From NCBI GenBank assembly GCA_030491005.1, contig JAKZMJ010000002.1, positions 62,001 through 126,000 on the forward strand: 64,000 nt of DNA. Reading direction: 5' to 3'. Origin of the DNA: Sulfurospirillum sp. GTDB taxonomy: Bacteria; Campylobacterota; Campylobacteria; Campylobacterales; Arcobacteraceae. The position numbers were made by a program, and so were the translations under genes. The notes under the pieces were generated by a model. The model saw nothing but the letters and a program-made list of their open reading frames with translations, was not told the DNA's origin and did not search any database. This document shows positions 35,598-45,633 of the stretch, piece after piece. Position 1 is the first letter of the stretch. Each line of letters starts with the position of its first letter.

Positions 35598-35617
35598 TTT
35601 AACCATCATTTAACCAT
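35598..35617 (+). promoter_or_regulatory. Tandem direct repeats before gltB
   Basis: TTTAACCAT occurs at 35598-35606 and 35609-35617, an 11-bp period. They lie about 50 bp before the gltB ATG. The element resembles the pair before the CsgG-like operon (TTAACATCAC). It also resembles the known HP1043-type layout of TTTAAG half-sites one turn apart. It probably binds the adjacent regulator or a CosR/HP1043-type protein. Confidence 0.5.
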
Positions 35618-35664
35618 AAGTTAGGCATATTAATTAACAAAAAATATGACTATAAAGGATATTG

Positions 35665-38600
35665 ATGGCTTCTAATTTAGATTTATTATCGTCTTTTAAA
35701 GATAATTGTGGATTTGGTTTAATGGCAGATTTGAAAAATAAACAAAGCCATAAAAACTTAGAGGATTCCATACATTCATTAGAAAGAATGATGCACAGAG
35801 GTGCCGTGGCAGCTGATGGGAAAACAGGAGATGGTTCTGGATTACTTTTGTCTATGCCAGACTTTTTTATGAGGAAAATTGCTAATGAACATGATATAGA
35901 CTTGCCTACAAGTTATGGTGTTGCTATGATTTTTACTAATAATTTAGATGATATAAGTGTATTTCATAAATTTTGTGAGCAAAATGATTTGAAAGTTGTA
36001 TTAACTAGAAAAGTTCCTATTAATACAGACGCATTAGGTGCCCAAGCATTAGAAAATTTACCACATATTACCCAAGTATTTGTATGTGCAAATGCTTTAA
36101 TATCGTCAAAGCGTTTTGATGCCATGTTATATTTAACACGAAAAGAGTGTGAACACAAACTAATTAATAATCAAGATTTTTATATATCTAGTTTTTCTTC
36201 AAAACTTATTTCATATAAAGGGCTTGTTATGCCCACACATATTAAAAAGTTTTATCTTGATTTAGATGATGAAGATTTTAAAATATCATTTGCATTATTT
36301 CATCAAAGATTTTCAACAAATACTCTTCCTAAGTGGAAATTAGCCCAACCTTTTAGAACTATAGCACATAATGGGGAAATTAATTCTATTAAATCTAATG
36401 AACTAAATGTTGCTATTAAATCAGAACAAATTAAATCAGAAGTATTTAGTGATGAAGAATTAGAACGACTTTTTCCAATTCTTCAAGAAAATGGATCAGA
36501 CTCAGCATTATTAGATAATATGTTTGAATTTTTACTTATAAATGGCAGTGACTTTTTTAAAGCTGCTCGTTCTTTAATCCCAGCACCTTGGCAGAACTCT
36601 CCACATATGGATGCAGACCTAAGAGCCTTTTATCAATATATGGCAACGGCTATGGAAGCTTGGGATGGACCAGCTGCTGTATCTTTAACTGATGGTAGAT
36701 ATATAGGATGTTTAATTGATAGAAATGGTTTAAGACCATCAAAATATGTAATAACAAAAGACCATAAAATGTACATTACATCAGAATATGGAACATTAGA
36801 TTTAGATGATAAAAATATAAAAGAATGTGGCAGATTAAAATCTGGTGAAATGATAGGGGTTGATTTAAAATATGGAAAAGTTTTAAAAGAAGAAGATATA
36901 AATAACTATTTAAAATCATCACAAAAATATTCAAAATGGTTAAATAATGATATGGATTATTTACAAGAATATATAGAAGAATCATTTGTTGATACAAGTG
37001 ATTATAAAATAAATAATTTAGAACAAAAACAAAAATATTTTAATATTACTTATGAGATATTAGACCAAATGATTGAACCTATGGCAAAAGATGGAAAAGA
37101 ACCAGTTGGTTCAATGGGTGATGATACACCATTAGCCTGTTTTTCTAAAGTTAATAGAAATTTTACAGATTTTTTTAGACAAAAATTTGCACAAGTTACA
37201 AATCCACCAATTGACCCTTATAGGGAAAAAGTTGTTATGTCTTTAGAAACTGGTTTTGGTCATATTCACAATATATTAGATGAGAAACCTATATATGCAA
37301 AAAGACTAAAAGTGGCAAGTCCAATTTTGATGCAAGAAAAATTTCATATCTTGCTTTCTTTTGGAAACGAGACATCTCCAAGGTATGATAAGTATTATAA
37401 AAATAAAAGATTTTCTACAACATTTGTGAATGATTTAGAAAAATCATTGAAAAATTTGACTTGTGATATTATTAAAGCTATTAAAGAAGAAAATGTATCT
37501 ATAATCATCTTAGATGATAGAGATTTATGTAAAGATAATAAGTTAATACCTATGTCTATGGTTATTGGTTTTGTTAATAATGCTTTATTAAATGAGGAAA
37601 TAAAACACAAGGCTTCATTAGTTGCTGTTTCAGGTGAAGTCTATGATCCACATATGGCAGCTGTACTTTTAGCTTATGGAGTAACTGCCATATATCCATA
37701 TATGATGTATGCCTCAGCTTTATCTTTATTTCAAAGACGAATTTCTTCTAAATATGAAATGCAAGAAAAACTAAAAAATACTCAAAAATCTCTTAATGGT
37801 GGATTATTAAAAATAATGTCCAAAATGGGAATTTGTACAATAGCATCTTATAGGAACTCAAGATTATTTGATATTATTGGTTTATCTGATGAAATAAATG
37901 ATGAATGTTTTAAAGGAAGTTATACGGAACTTTGTGGTTTAGGTTATGAAGATATTGAAAAAAGAATAGAAAAATCTCATTTTGATGCATTTTATAATGT
38001 TAAACATATGTTTCCTTTAGATATAGGTGGATTGTACAAATATACTAATGGTGGTGAATATCATGATTACGGTCCAAGCACAACAGCTGCTATTCATAAT
38101 AAAAATGCAAAAGGAAAAGAAGATATTCATGATTTTGATAAATTAAAATCTTTAATTGAAAATAGAGATAAAAAATTTATCAGAGATTTTTTTGAGTTTG
38201 ATTCTGATAAAAAAGCTATTAGTGTTGATGAGGTTGAAAATGTAGATAATATTTTTAAAAGATTTGCATCTGCAGCTATGTCTTGTGGTTCTATTTCTCC
38301 TGAAGTTCACGAATCAATAGCAATTGCTATGAATACTATAGGTGGTATGTCAAATTCAGGTGAAGGTGGAGAAGATTCAAAGAGATATAAAACTCTAAAA
38401 AATTCTAAGATTAAGCAAGTTGCATCTGGAAGATTTGGAGTTACACCTGCTTATTTAAGATCAGCTAAAGAAATTCAAATTAAAGTAGCACAAGGTGCAA
38501 AACCAGGTGAAGGTGGACAATTACCTGGGCATAAAGTTACAGCATTAATAGCAAGGCTAAGACATACGGTTGAAGGTGTTACTCTTATATCACCTCCTCC

Positions 38601-40101
38601 TCATCACGATATTTATTCTATTGAGGACTTAGCTCAACTAATTTTTGATTTAAAACAAATTAACACTGAAGCAAAAATAACAGTTAAACTGGTATCAACT
38701 ATAGGAGTTGGTACCATTGCAGCAGGAGTTGCAAAAGCTTATGCTGATAAAATTATAATTTCAGGGGCTGATGGTGGAACTGGTGCAGCTCCACTGACCT
38801 CTATAAAGCATACTGGAAATGCTTGGGAAATGGGTCTAAGTGAGGCTCATAATGCTTTAAAAACAAATCATTTAAGATCTTCTGTAGAACTTCAAACTGA
38901 TGGTGGTTTAAAAACAGGAATTGATGTTATAAAAGCTGCCTTATTAGGTGCTGAATCATATGCTTTTGGTACAGTTGCACTTTCTTTATTAGGTTGTAAA
39001 ATCTTAAGAATTTGTCATACAAATAAATGTTCAGTTGGAGTTGCTACTCAAGATGAAAACTTAAGAGAACATTTTACAGGTACAGTTGAAAGGTTGATTT
39101 CGTATTTTACATTTTTAGCAAATGATGTGCGATCTATTTTAGCAAAACTTGGGTATAAAACTATGGAAGAAATTATAGGTAGGTCTGATTTATTAAAAGT
39201 TATTGATGATGAAATGGCTAAAAAATTTGATTTTTCTAATATCTTAAGAAGAGTTGATGGAATAGATACTTGTCAAAAAAAATCTAATGAACCATTTGAT
39301 AAAAATAAATTTGAAAAAACTTTATTAAAAAAAGTTCACAGAACCATAGAAAACCCATCAACACCTATTAAAATAAGAGAAAATATTTCTAATTTAAATA
39401 GATCTTTTGGAACATTAATTTCGGGTGAAATTGCAAAATATTATGGAGATGATGGCTTACCTGAGAATTCTATAAATATGTATTTAAAAGGAGTTGCAGG
39501 TCAATCTTTTGGTGCTTTTTTATCAAAAGGTATGAATTTATTTTTAGATGGCTTAGCTAATGATTATGTTGGAAAAGGTATGAATGGTGGTAAAATCATC
39601 ATTAACACTCCCCAACAAGGTGAAGATTTTTCAGGTGCAGGAAATACATGTTTATATGGAGCAACGGGTGGTAAACTTTATATACGAGCTAATGTAGGTG
39701 AAAGATTTGCTGTTAGAAATTCAGGCTGTGTATCTGTTGTTGAAGGTACAGGCGATAATGCTTGTGAATATATGACAGGTGGTATTATCGTAATATTAGG
39801 AAATACTGGTTTTAACTTTGGTGCTGGAATGACAGGAGGTTTATCTTTCATATATGATCCACAAAAATCATTTTTTGATAAAATGAATCAAGAGTTAATA
39901 GAAGCTTTAAGAATTGATACAGATGATACAGAAAGAGAAAGATTATTTTTAAAAAGATTATTATTAGATTATATTAATGAAACTCAAAGTAATAAAGCTC
40001 AAATAGTTGTAGAGAATTTTAGAGCAGAAATTAGAAATTTTTGGATGATTAAACCTAAAAATATGGCAGTACTGCCACTTGATCCAGATGAGGGAGATTA
40101 A
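35665..40101 (+). CDS. gltB: Glutamate synthase large subunit
   Basis: The enzyme makes two glutamates from glutamine and 2-oxoglutarate using NADPH via GltD. The N-terminal glutaminase has the nucleophile Cys in NCGFGLMAD, near residue 15; the stretch before it is a propeptide. The central and synthase domains show GEGGEDSKRYKTL, PGEGGQLPGHKV and ISGADGGTGAAPLTSIKH. The Fe-S Cys cluster is GCKILRICHTNKCSVGVAT. The C-terminal GXGXG helix is at the end. AAAGGA precedes the ATG at 35665. Length (1478) is normal. Confidence 0.97.
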   Translation: MASNLDLLSSFKDNCGFGLMADLKNKQSHKNLEDSIHSLERMMHRGAVAADGKTGDGSGLLLSMPDFFMRKIANEHDIDLPTSYGVAMIFTNNLDDISVFHKFCEQNDLKVVLTRKVPINTDALGAQALENLPHITQVFVCANALISSKRFDAMLYLTRKECEHKLINNQDFYISSFSSKLISYKGLVMPTHIKKFYLDLDDEDFKISFALFHQRFSTNTLPKWKLAQPFRTIAHNGEINSIKSNELNVAIKSEQIKSEVFSDEELERLFPILQENGSDSALLDNMFEFLLINGSDFFKAARSLIPAPWQNSPHMDADLRAFYQYMATAMEAWDGPAAVSLTDGRYIGCLIDRNGLRPSKYVITKDHKMYITSEYGTLDLDDKNIKECGRLKSGEMIGVDLKYGKVLKEEDINNYLKSSQKYSKWLNNDMDYLQEYIEESFVDTSDYKINNLEQKQKYFNITYEILDQMIEPMAKDGKEPVGSMGDDTPLACFSKVNRNFTDFFRQKFAQVTNPPIDPYREKVVMSLETGFGHIHNILDEKPIYAKRLKVASPILMQEKFHILLSFGNETSPRYDKYYKNKRFSTTFVNDLEKSLKNLTCDIIKAIKEENVSIIILDDRDLCKDNKLIPMSMVIGFVNNALLNEEIKHKASLVAVSGEVYDPHMAAVLLAYGVTAIYPYMMYASALSLFQRRISSKYEMQEKLKNTQKSLNGGLLKIMSKMGICTIASYRNSRLFDIIGLSDEINDECFKGSYTELCGLGYEDIEKRIEKSHFDAFYNVKHMFPLDIGGLYKYTNGGEYHDYGPSTTAAIHNKNAKGKEDIHDFDKLKSLIENRDKKFIRDFFEFDSDKKAISVDEVENVDNIFKRFASAAMSCGSISPEVHESIAIAMNTIGGMSNSGEGGEDSKRYKTLKNSKIKQVASGRFGVTPAYLRSAKEIQIKVAQGAKPGEGGQLPGHKVTALIARLRHTVEGVTLISPPPHHDIYSIEDLAQLIFDLKQINTEAKITVKLVSTIGVGTIAAGVAKAYADKIIISGADGGTGAAPLTSIKHTGNAWEMGLSEAHNALKTNHLRSSVELQTDGGLKTGIDVIKAALLGAESYAFGTVALSLLGCKILRICHTNKCSVGVATQDENLREHFTGTVERLISYFTFLANDVRSILAKLGYKTMEEIIGRSDLLKVIDDEMAKKFDFSNILRRVDGIDTCQKKSNEPFDKNKFEKTLLKKVHRTIENPSTPIKIRENISNLNRSFGTLISGEIAKYYGDDGLPENSINMYLKGVAGQSFGAFLSKGMNLFLDGLANDYVGKGMNGGKIIINTPQQGEDFSGAGNTCLYGATGGKLYIRANVGERFAVRNSGCVSVVEGTGDNACEYMTGGIIVILGNTGFNFGAGMTGGLSFIYDPQKSFFDKMNQELIEALRIDTDDTERERLFLKRLLLDYINETQSNKAQIVVENFRAEIRNFWMIKPKNMAVLPLDPDEGD

Positions 40102-40102
40102 T

Positions 40103-41470
40103 ATGATAAATTTTACAAAATTTGAAAGAATAAACTCAGAAAAAAGAGATGTTTTACAAAGATTAAAAGATTATAAAGAAGTATATAAGGTATTTTCTAA
40201 AAGTAGAGCAAAAGAGCAATCAGATAGATGTATGCAGTGTGGTATTCCTTATTGTCATACAGGATGTCCTTTACATAATTTTATTCCTGCATGGCTAAAA
40301 CAAACAGCAAATAAAAATCCAGACCTAGCATTTGCCTTATCAAATGAAACTTCACCTTTTCCTGAAATATTAGGTCGCATTTGTCCTCAAGATGTATTAT
40401 GTGAAGGAGCATGTTCTTTAAATACAGGTCATGGTGCTGTTTCTATTGGTGCAGTTGAAACACATATTTCTGAAAAAGCTTTTGAAAGAGGTTTAAAACC
40501 TGAGTTTCCAAAACTATCAAGCAATAAAAAAGTAGCTATCATTGGCTCAGGACCTGCTGGTATTTCTGCTGCAACTTTTTTATTAAGAAAAGGTATTCCT
40601 GTTACTATGTTTGAAAGAGATGATAGAGCAGGTGGCTTATTAACTTATGGTATTCCTGGTTTTAAATTAGACAAAAGTATAGTTAGTAGACGAATTAATT
40701 GGTTACTTGATGCTGGTATGAAGTTAGAACTTAATTGTGAAATAGGAAAAGATAAAAATGTAAAAGATTTAGAAAATGAATTTGATGCAATTTTTATAGG
40801 TATTGGAGCAACTAAAGGAAGAAAGTCAAACCTAAAAGGTGAAGATTCATCTTCTGTTTATTTAGCAATTGATTTTTTAAAAACTATTCAAAAAAGAAAT
40901 TTTGAAAACAAACTTGGTTGTTCTATTGATGTTAAAGATAAAAAAGTACTTGTAATTGGTGGAGGTGATACTGCTATGGATTGTGTACGAACTTCTGTAC
41001 GAGAAGGTGCTAAGAGTGTAAAATGTTTATATAGACGTGATGAAACAAGTATGCCAGGAAGTAAAAAAGAAGTAATTAATGCAAAAGAAGAAGGTGTTGA
41101 GTTTGTTTTTAATGTTAGTCCTAAACAAATTAATACAAATAATAATTTAGTTACATCACTTGATTTATATAAAACTCTTCTTGTGCAAAATGAAAATAAA
41201 CAAGAACTTAAAATACTTGAAGATTCTTTATATAAAGAAGATGCTGATATTATAATTCTAGCTTTAGGTTTTACTTGTGAAGAACCACAATTTTTAAAAG
41301 ACCTTGATATTGAGACAAATTCTTGGGGTGGAGTTATTACAAATAATTTTTTAACAAGTAATTCAAAAGTTTATTCAGGTGGAGATTGCCAAAGAGGTGC
41401 TCATTTAGCTGTTACTGCTGCTGTTGATGGCAGAGAAGCAGCAAAAGTAATAGTGAAAATATTTAATTAA
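40103..41470 (+). CDS. gltD: Glutamate synthase small subunit
   Basis: GltD passes electrons from NADPH to GltB. The N-terminal Cys clusters (CMQCGIPYCHTGCPL and CPQDVLCEGACSL) bind [4Fe-4S]. They are followed by FAD-binding GSGPAGISAATFLLRKG near residue 150 and NADPH-binding VIGGGDTAMDCVRTSVREGA near residue 285. The ATG at 40103 follows AGGGAG, one base after the gltB stop. A longer frame inside gltB is not needed. Confidence 0.96.
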   Translation: MINFTKFERINSEKRDVLQRLKDYKEVYKVFSKSRAKEQSDRCMQCGIPYCHTGCPLHNFIPAWLKQTANKNPDLAFALSNETSPFPEILGRICPQDVLCEGACSLNTGHGAVSIGAVETHISEKAFERGLKPEFPKLSSNKKVAIIGSGPAGISAATFLLRKGIPVTMFERDDRAGGLLTYGIPGFKLDKSIVSRRINWLLDAGMKLELNCEIGKDKNVKDLENEFDAIFIGIGATKGRKSNLKGEDSSSVYLAIDFLKTIQKRNFENKLGCSIDVKDKKVLVIGGGDTAMDCVRTSVREGAKSVKCLYRRDETSMPGSKKEVINAKEEGVEFVFNVSPKQINTNNNLVTSLDLYKTLLVQNENKQELKILEDSLYKEDADIIILALGFTCEEPQFLKDLDIETNSWGGVITNNFLTSNSKVYSGGDCQRGAHLAVTAAVDGREAAKVIVKIFN

Positions 41471-41480
41471 GCTTATGCAA

Positions 41481-41524
41481 AACTTAAAATATATAATAAA
41501 TAGTTTGGATATATATTTTAAGTT
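41481..41524. terminator. 15-bp inverted repeat after gltBD
   Basis: AACTTAAAATATATA (41481-41495) and its exact complement (41510-41524) are separated by 14 bases. The stem is long but nearly pure A/T, so it may be a weak terminator or a protein-binding palindrome rather than a classical terminator. It lies just after the gltD stop and 125 bp before the ferredoxin gene. Confidence 0.4.
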
Positions 41525-41649
41525 CAATACGAAAAAATAATTTTTCTACTAAACTATTAAAAGAATTTTGAAATTTCTATCTTATTAAAGATATTATTAA
41601 AGAATAATAGGTTATAACTCCAAGAGTAATATTTAATTTAGGAAAAATA

Positions 41650-41904
41650 ATGGCTTTAATTATTAATGATGTATGTATATCTTGTGATGCTTGTAGGGAG
41701 GAATGTCCTCATATAGCAATAGAAGAAGGTGATCCAATATATATAATAGATCCAGATAGATGTACTGAGTGTGTTGGTAGTTACGAGGAACCAGCTTGTA
41801 TAGAGGTTTGTCCTGTTGATTGTATCGTAATAGATGTTGATAATCATGAATCAATGGAAGAATTGAAATTTAAATTTGATCAATTAGAAAAAGAAGAAGT
41901 GTAA
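41650..41904 (+). CDS. 2[4Fe-4S] ferredoxin (YfhL-type)
   Basis: The 84-residue ferredoxin has two Cys clusters: CISCDACREECP, then CTECVGSYEEPACIEVCP. The longer spacing in the second is typical of YfhL/Alvin-type low-potential ferredoxins. The acidic tail is normal. The gene precedes ppx by 4 bp, a Campylobacterota arrangement. Its redox partner is not visible. Confidence 0.93.
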   Translation: MALIINDVCISCDACREECPHIAIEEGDPIYIIDPDRCTECVGSYEEPACIEVCPVDCIVIDVDNHESMEELKFKFDQLEKEEV

Positions 41905-41908
41905 ATTA

Positions 41909-43384
41909 GTGGCTAAAATAACAAGCATAATTGACATTGGTTCAAATTCAATGCGTATGCTTGTTGTAGAAAAAAGTAGTCGTTTTTCATTTAATATTAT
42001 AAATGAGACTAAGGTTCAAGTTAAACTTTCAGAAGGTTCATATGAACATAATGCTAGTTTACAAGAAATACCTATGCAAAGAGCATTTAATTCACTTGAA
42101 TCTTTTATTAGTATTGCAAAAGAATTAAAATCTAGAAAAATCTTTTGTGTAGCAACTTCTGCTTTAAGGGATGCACCTAATTCTTCTTGTTTTATTTCAA
42201 AAGTTAAAAAAGAGTTAAAATTAAATATTAAAATAATCTCTGGTAAAGATGAAGCATACTATGGTGCATTATCAGCTATTAATTTAATAAAAGAAAAAAC
42301 TTTTTTAACTGTTGATATTGGTGGTGGTTCAACTGAATTCGCTTATATTGAAAATAACCTTATAAAACAATGTATATCTTTAGATATTGGAACTATTAGA
42401 CTACATGAAATGTTTTTTAAAAACAATGATAGCCTTGGAGCTAAACAATATATTGTAGAACAATTAAAAATTCTTGAAAAAGAGTTTAAGATAATTCCTT
42501 CTATTGTTGTTGGAATTGGTGGAACTATTAGAACATTAAGTAAAATAATTATGAAAAAAAATCAATATCCTTTAGATATTCTTCATTCTTATTCTTATAA
42601 TGTTAATTCAAATAAAAATATTTTTGACCTTATAATAAATTCTAGTGATTTAAAAACTTTAAAAAATATTGGAGTTAAAAAAGATAGACTTGATACTATT
42701 AAAGAAGGTACTTTAATATTTGATACGATATTAAATATGTTTAATACACAAGAGGTAATAACATCAGGTGCAGGTATTAGAGAAGGAGTATATTTAAATG
42801 ATTTATTAAGAAATTCTAATAAAAGATTTCCAGCTAATTATAATATTAGTGTTAGAAATTTATTAGATAAGTTTGATATTTCTTCAAAACAAAGCACATA
42901 TTTAAGAAAAAATGCCGTACAAATTTTTGATACTTTAGCACCTTTGCATAAATTAGGCAATAAGTTTAGAACACTTTTTGTTATAGCTTCTAAATTACAT
43001 TCTTTAGGCTCTAAGCTTAATTTCTATAAGTCTAATGATAATACATTTAATTTTATACTAAGTGGTTTACATTATAATTTTTCACATGAAGACAGAATAA
43101 CAATAGCTTATATGATAAAGTTTTCAAAAAGAACCTTACTTTTAGAAAAAGATATGGAGATATATAAAGAACTTTTACCTAGTTTAGAAAATATGCAGTT
43201 TTTATCTTTTATGATGTCATTAAATTTATCTTTGAATAAGGATTTATCTTATCCAAATATTAAATTAAATATCAAAGATGATGAGATTATTGAGATTAAG
43301 CTTGAGAAAAATATGTATCTTATTGAAAACGAACTTAAAAAACTTCAAACTCCTAAAAATTATCAAATAAAAATTCTTTTATGA
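41909..43384 (+). CDS. Ppx/GppA exopolyphosphatase
   Basis: The enzyme removes phosphate from polyphosphate or pppGpp. It has ATPase-fold motifs DIGSNSMRMLV near residue 9, SGKDEAYYGALSA, DIGGGSTEFAYI near residue 137 and GIGGTIRTLSKI. An HD-like helical C-terminal part follows (LGNKFRTLFVIASKLHSLG). The start is GTG, 4 bp after the ferredoxin stop, so the two genes are probably co-transcribed. Length (491) is normal. Confidence 0.92.
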   Translation: MAKITSIIDIGSNSMRMLVVEKSSRFSFNIINETKVQVKLSEGSYEHNASLQEIPMQRAFNSLESFISIAKELKSRKIFCVATSALRDAPNSSCFISKVKKELKLNIKIISGKDEAYYGALSAINLIKEKTFLTVDIGGGSTEFAYIENNLIKQCISLDIGTIRLHEMFFKNNDSLGAKQYIVEQLKILEKEFKIIPSIVVGIGGTIRTLSKIIMKKNQYPLDILHSYSYNVNSNKNIFDLIINSSDLKTLKNIGVKKDRLDTIKEGTLIFDTILNMFNTQEVITSGAGIREGVYLNDLLRNSNKRFPANYNISVRNLLDKFDISSKQSTYLRKNAVQIFDTLAPLHKLGNKFRTLFVIASKLHSLGSKLNFYKSNDNTFNFILSGLHYNFSHEDRITIAYMIKFSKRTLLLEKDMEIYKELLPSLENMQFLSFMMSLNLSLNKDLSYPNIKLNIKDDEIIEIKLEKNMYLIENELKKLQTPKNYQIKILL

Positions 43385-44388
43385 AATTAGCTATTATAAA
43401 GCTATCAGCCATGGGTGATATTATTCATGCTATGGTAGCATTACAATACATAAAAAAACATAATGCTAATATAAAAATTGATTGGTTTGTTGAAGAATCT
43501 TTTGCACAAGTTTTAGAATATAATAAAGATATAAACAATATATATAAAATAAATTTAAAATCTATAAAAAAAAATAAAAAAGAAATTTTTAATCAAATAA
43601 AAAAAATAAAAAAATATTCAAAAAATTCTTATGATTTAATCATAGATGCACAAGGTTTGATAAAATCAGCTTTTGTAGCAAGAATATTAGGCAAAAATAT
43701 TGTCGGTTTTGATCAAAATTCAATTAGAGAAGGGTTTGCTTCTTTTTTATATAAACACAAAATAAATATCTCTTATTGCTCAAATGCCATACTAAGAAAT
43801 GCAAAAATTTTATCAATTCCATTAAATTTTAATATATCAAAAGAAGATATTTTAGAAAAGAAAGCTTTTTTATTTTATAAAAATGAAGATAGTCTGATTT
43901 ATGATTATATAAAAAAAGACACAAAAAATGTTTTATTTGTAATAGGTGCATCATGGGATTCCAAAATCTATTCTAAAGAAAAATTTGTTAATATAATAAA
44001 TAGTTTAAATGAAAATTGTTTAGTTCTTTTTGGAAATGTAAAAGAAAAAGAAATAGCTAAGCATATTGTGCAAAATAGTAAAGGTATATTATTACCAATG
44101 TTAGATATTAATTCTTTAAAAGCACTTATTTCAAAGGTTGATTTAGTAATAGGAGGAGATACTGGTCCTACTCATATGGCATGGGCATTAAATATTGCTT
44201 CTATTGTACTTTTTGGAAATACTCCTGCAAATAGAAATACATATCAAACAAAAAAGAATAAAATTTTAGAATCTAATTCTAAAGTTGATGCTTTAAAATT
44301 AGATAAAAATGATTTTTCAATTAGTGAAATTAAAGAAGAAGATATACTTAGTCTTGCAAAGGATATTTTATATGAAAAGAAAGATTAA
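43381..44388 (+). CDS. waaC: Lipopolysaccharide heptosyltransferase I
   Basis: A GT9-family enzyme that adds the first heptose to Kdo in the LPS inner core. Family blocks are KLSAMGDIIHAMVAL at the N-terminus, IDAQGLIKSAFVARILG near residue 90 and the donor-site block GGDTGPTHMAWALN near residue 258. It overlaps the ppx stop by 4 bp. A cluster of Lys (KSIKKNKKEIFNQIKKIKK) near residue 60 may help the enzyme bind the membrane. Confidence 0.92.
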   Translation: MKLAIIKLSAMGDIIHAMVALQYIKKHNANIKIDWFVEESFAQVLEYNKDINNIYKINLKSIKKNKKEIFNQIKKIKKYSKNSYDLIIDAQGLIKSAFVARILGKNIVGFDQNSIREGFASFLYKHKINISYCSNAILRNAKILSIPLNFNISKEDILEKKAFLFYKNEDSLIYDYIKKDTKNVLFVIGASWDSKIYSKEKFVNIINSLNENCLVLFGNVKEKEIAKHIVQNSKGILLPMLDINSLKALISKVDLVIGGDTGPTHMAWALNIASIVLFGNTPANRNTYQTKKNKILESNSKVDALKLDKNDFSISEIKEEDILSLAKDILYEKKD

Positions 44389-45286
44389 GGATTATTTTAG
44401 ATATATTTTATATAAAATATTTAAGTTTATTTTTCTTTTTACTCCAAATTTTATATTAAAATTTTTACTTATTGGTTTTGCAAGATTAGCTTGTAAATTT
44501 AATCGTGAGCATATAAATGTGGCTTTAATTAATCTTGATTTAGTTTATTCAAATACAATAAGTAATAAAGAAAAAAGAGATATAATTTACCAATCATATA
44601 AATCTTTATTTTTTAATATTTATGAGTTTATAGAAAACCAAAGTATAAGTAAAGAACAACTTTTAGCTAAAGCTACAATTATAAATGAAAAAGTTATTTT
44701 AAATGCAATTAAAAATAAGAGAAAGATTATTTTTGTAACTGCACATTATGGTGGTTGGGAATTAGCTATTCCTTATATTGCTTTAAAATATGGTATTTTA
44801 GCAGTGGTTAATAGAAAAATGGATAATCCTTATATAAATGATATGTATATAAAAGCTAGAGATAAAAACAATATTATAATGTTAGAAAAAAGTGTAGCAG
44901 CAAAAGGCATGTTAAGAGCCTTTAAAAATGACCATTTTATTGCACTTGCTATTGATCAAAATTCCAAATATGGTATAGAGATTGATTTTTTTGATAAAAA
45001 GGTTATGGCAACAGATACAACAGCTAGATTAGCTTTAAAATTTGATGCTCTTATTATTCCTATTTTTGCTATTATGGAAGATTTTAGAAAGTATACAATA
45101 CAAGTTTGTGATGCAATTGATGTAAATACCTTTGACTTTAAAACGAATGATAAAATAAAAGAATTAACACAAAAACAAGCTTCTATAATAGAAGAACAAA
45201 TTTTATTAAAACCCCAATTTTGGTTTTGGCAACATAAGAGATGGAAGTTTTTTTATACAGATTTATATAAAAAAGGATTGAAGTGA
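44372..45286 (+). CDS. Lipid A late acyltransferase (LpxL/HtrB-type)
   Basis: The enzyme adds a secondary acyl chain to Kdo2-lipid A at the inner membrane. The catalytic HX4E motif is in TAHYGGWELA near residue 125, and IDQNSKYGIEIDFFDKK is the usual acceptor-site block. The ATG at 44372 has AAAGGA upstream and sits within the end of waaC. One N-terminal membrane helix is visible. It ends on TGA, overlapping dgkA. Confidence 0.92.
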   Translation: MKRKIKDYFRYILYKIFKFIFLFTPNFILKFLLIGFARLACKFNREHINVALINLDLVYSNTISNKEKRDIIYQSYKSLFFNIYEFIENQSISKEQLLAKATIINEKVILNAIKNKRKIIFVTAHYGGWELAIPYIALKYGILAVVNRKMDNPYINDMYIKARDKNNIIMLEKSVAAKGMLRAFKNDHFIALAIDQNSKYGIEIDFFDKKVMATDTTARLALKFDALIIPIFAIMEDFRKYTIQVCDAIDVNTFDFKTNDKIKELTQKQASIIEEQILLKPQFWFWQHKRWKFFYTDLYKKGLK

Positions 45287-45633
45287 ATAATAAACCTAAA
45301 TATCATCTTTTTAATAATACAAAATATGCACTTAGTGGTTTAAAACATGTTCTAAAAACTGAGAGTTCTTTTAAGATTGAATTGTTTTGTTCTATTTTTA
45401 TTATTATAGGAATTATTTTTATTGATATTAGTTTAACAAGTAAGCTCATCTTATTAATTTCTGGAATATTAGTTCTAATTGTTGAGCTTATTAACTCAGC
45501 AATTGAGAATGTTGTTGATTTAGTAACTAAAGAAATACATCCTTTAGCAAAGAATGCAAAGGATATAGGTTCAACTGCTGTTATGTTTAGTATTATTTTA
45601 CATATAATTTGTTGGATTATTGTACTTATATGA
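45283..45633 (+). CDS. dgkA: Diacylglycerol kinase (DgkA)
   Basis: A small membrane kinase that returns diacylglycerol to phosphatidic acid. It has three membrane helices and the catalytic block ELINSAIENVVDLV, followed by HPLAKNAKDIGSTAV. The start is GTG overlapping the previous TGA, and the stop overlaps the next ATG (ATGA). The LtaS/MdoB-like enzyme two genes downstream would release diacylglycerol, which gives this kinase a clear local job. Confidence 0.94.
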   Translation: MNNKPKYHLFNNTKYALSGLKHVLKTESSFKIELFCSIFIIIGIIFIDISLTSKLILLISGILVLIVELINSAIENVVDLVTKEIHPLAKNAKDIGSTAVMFSIILHIICWIIVLI

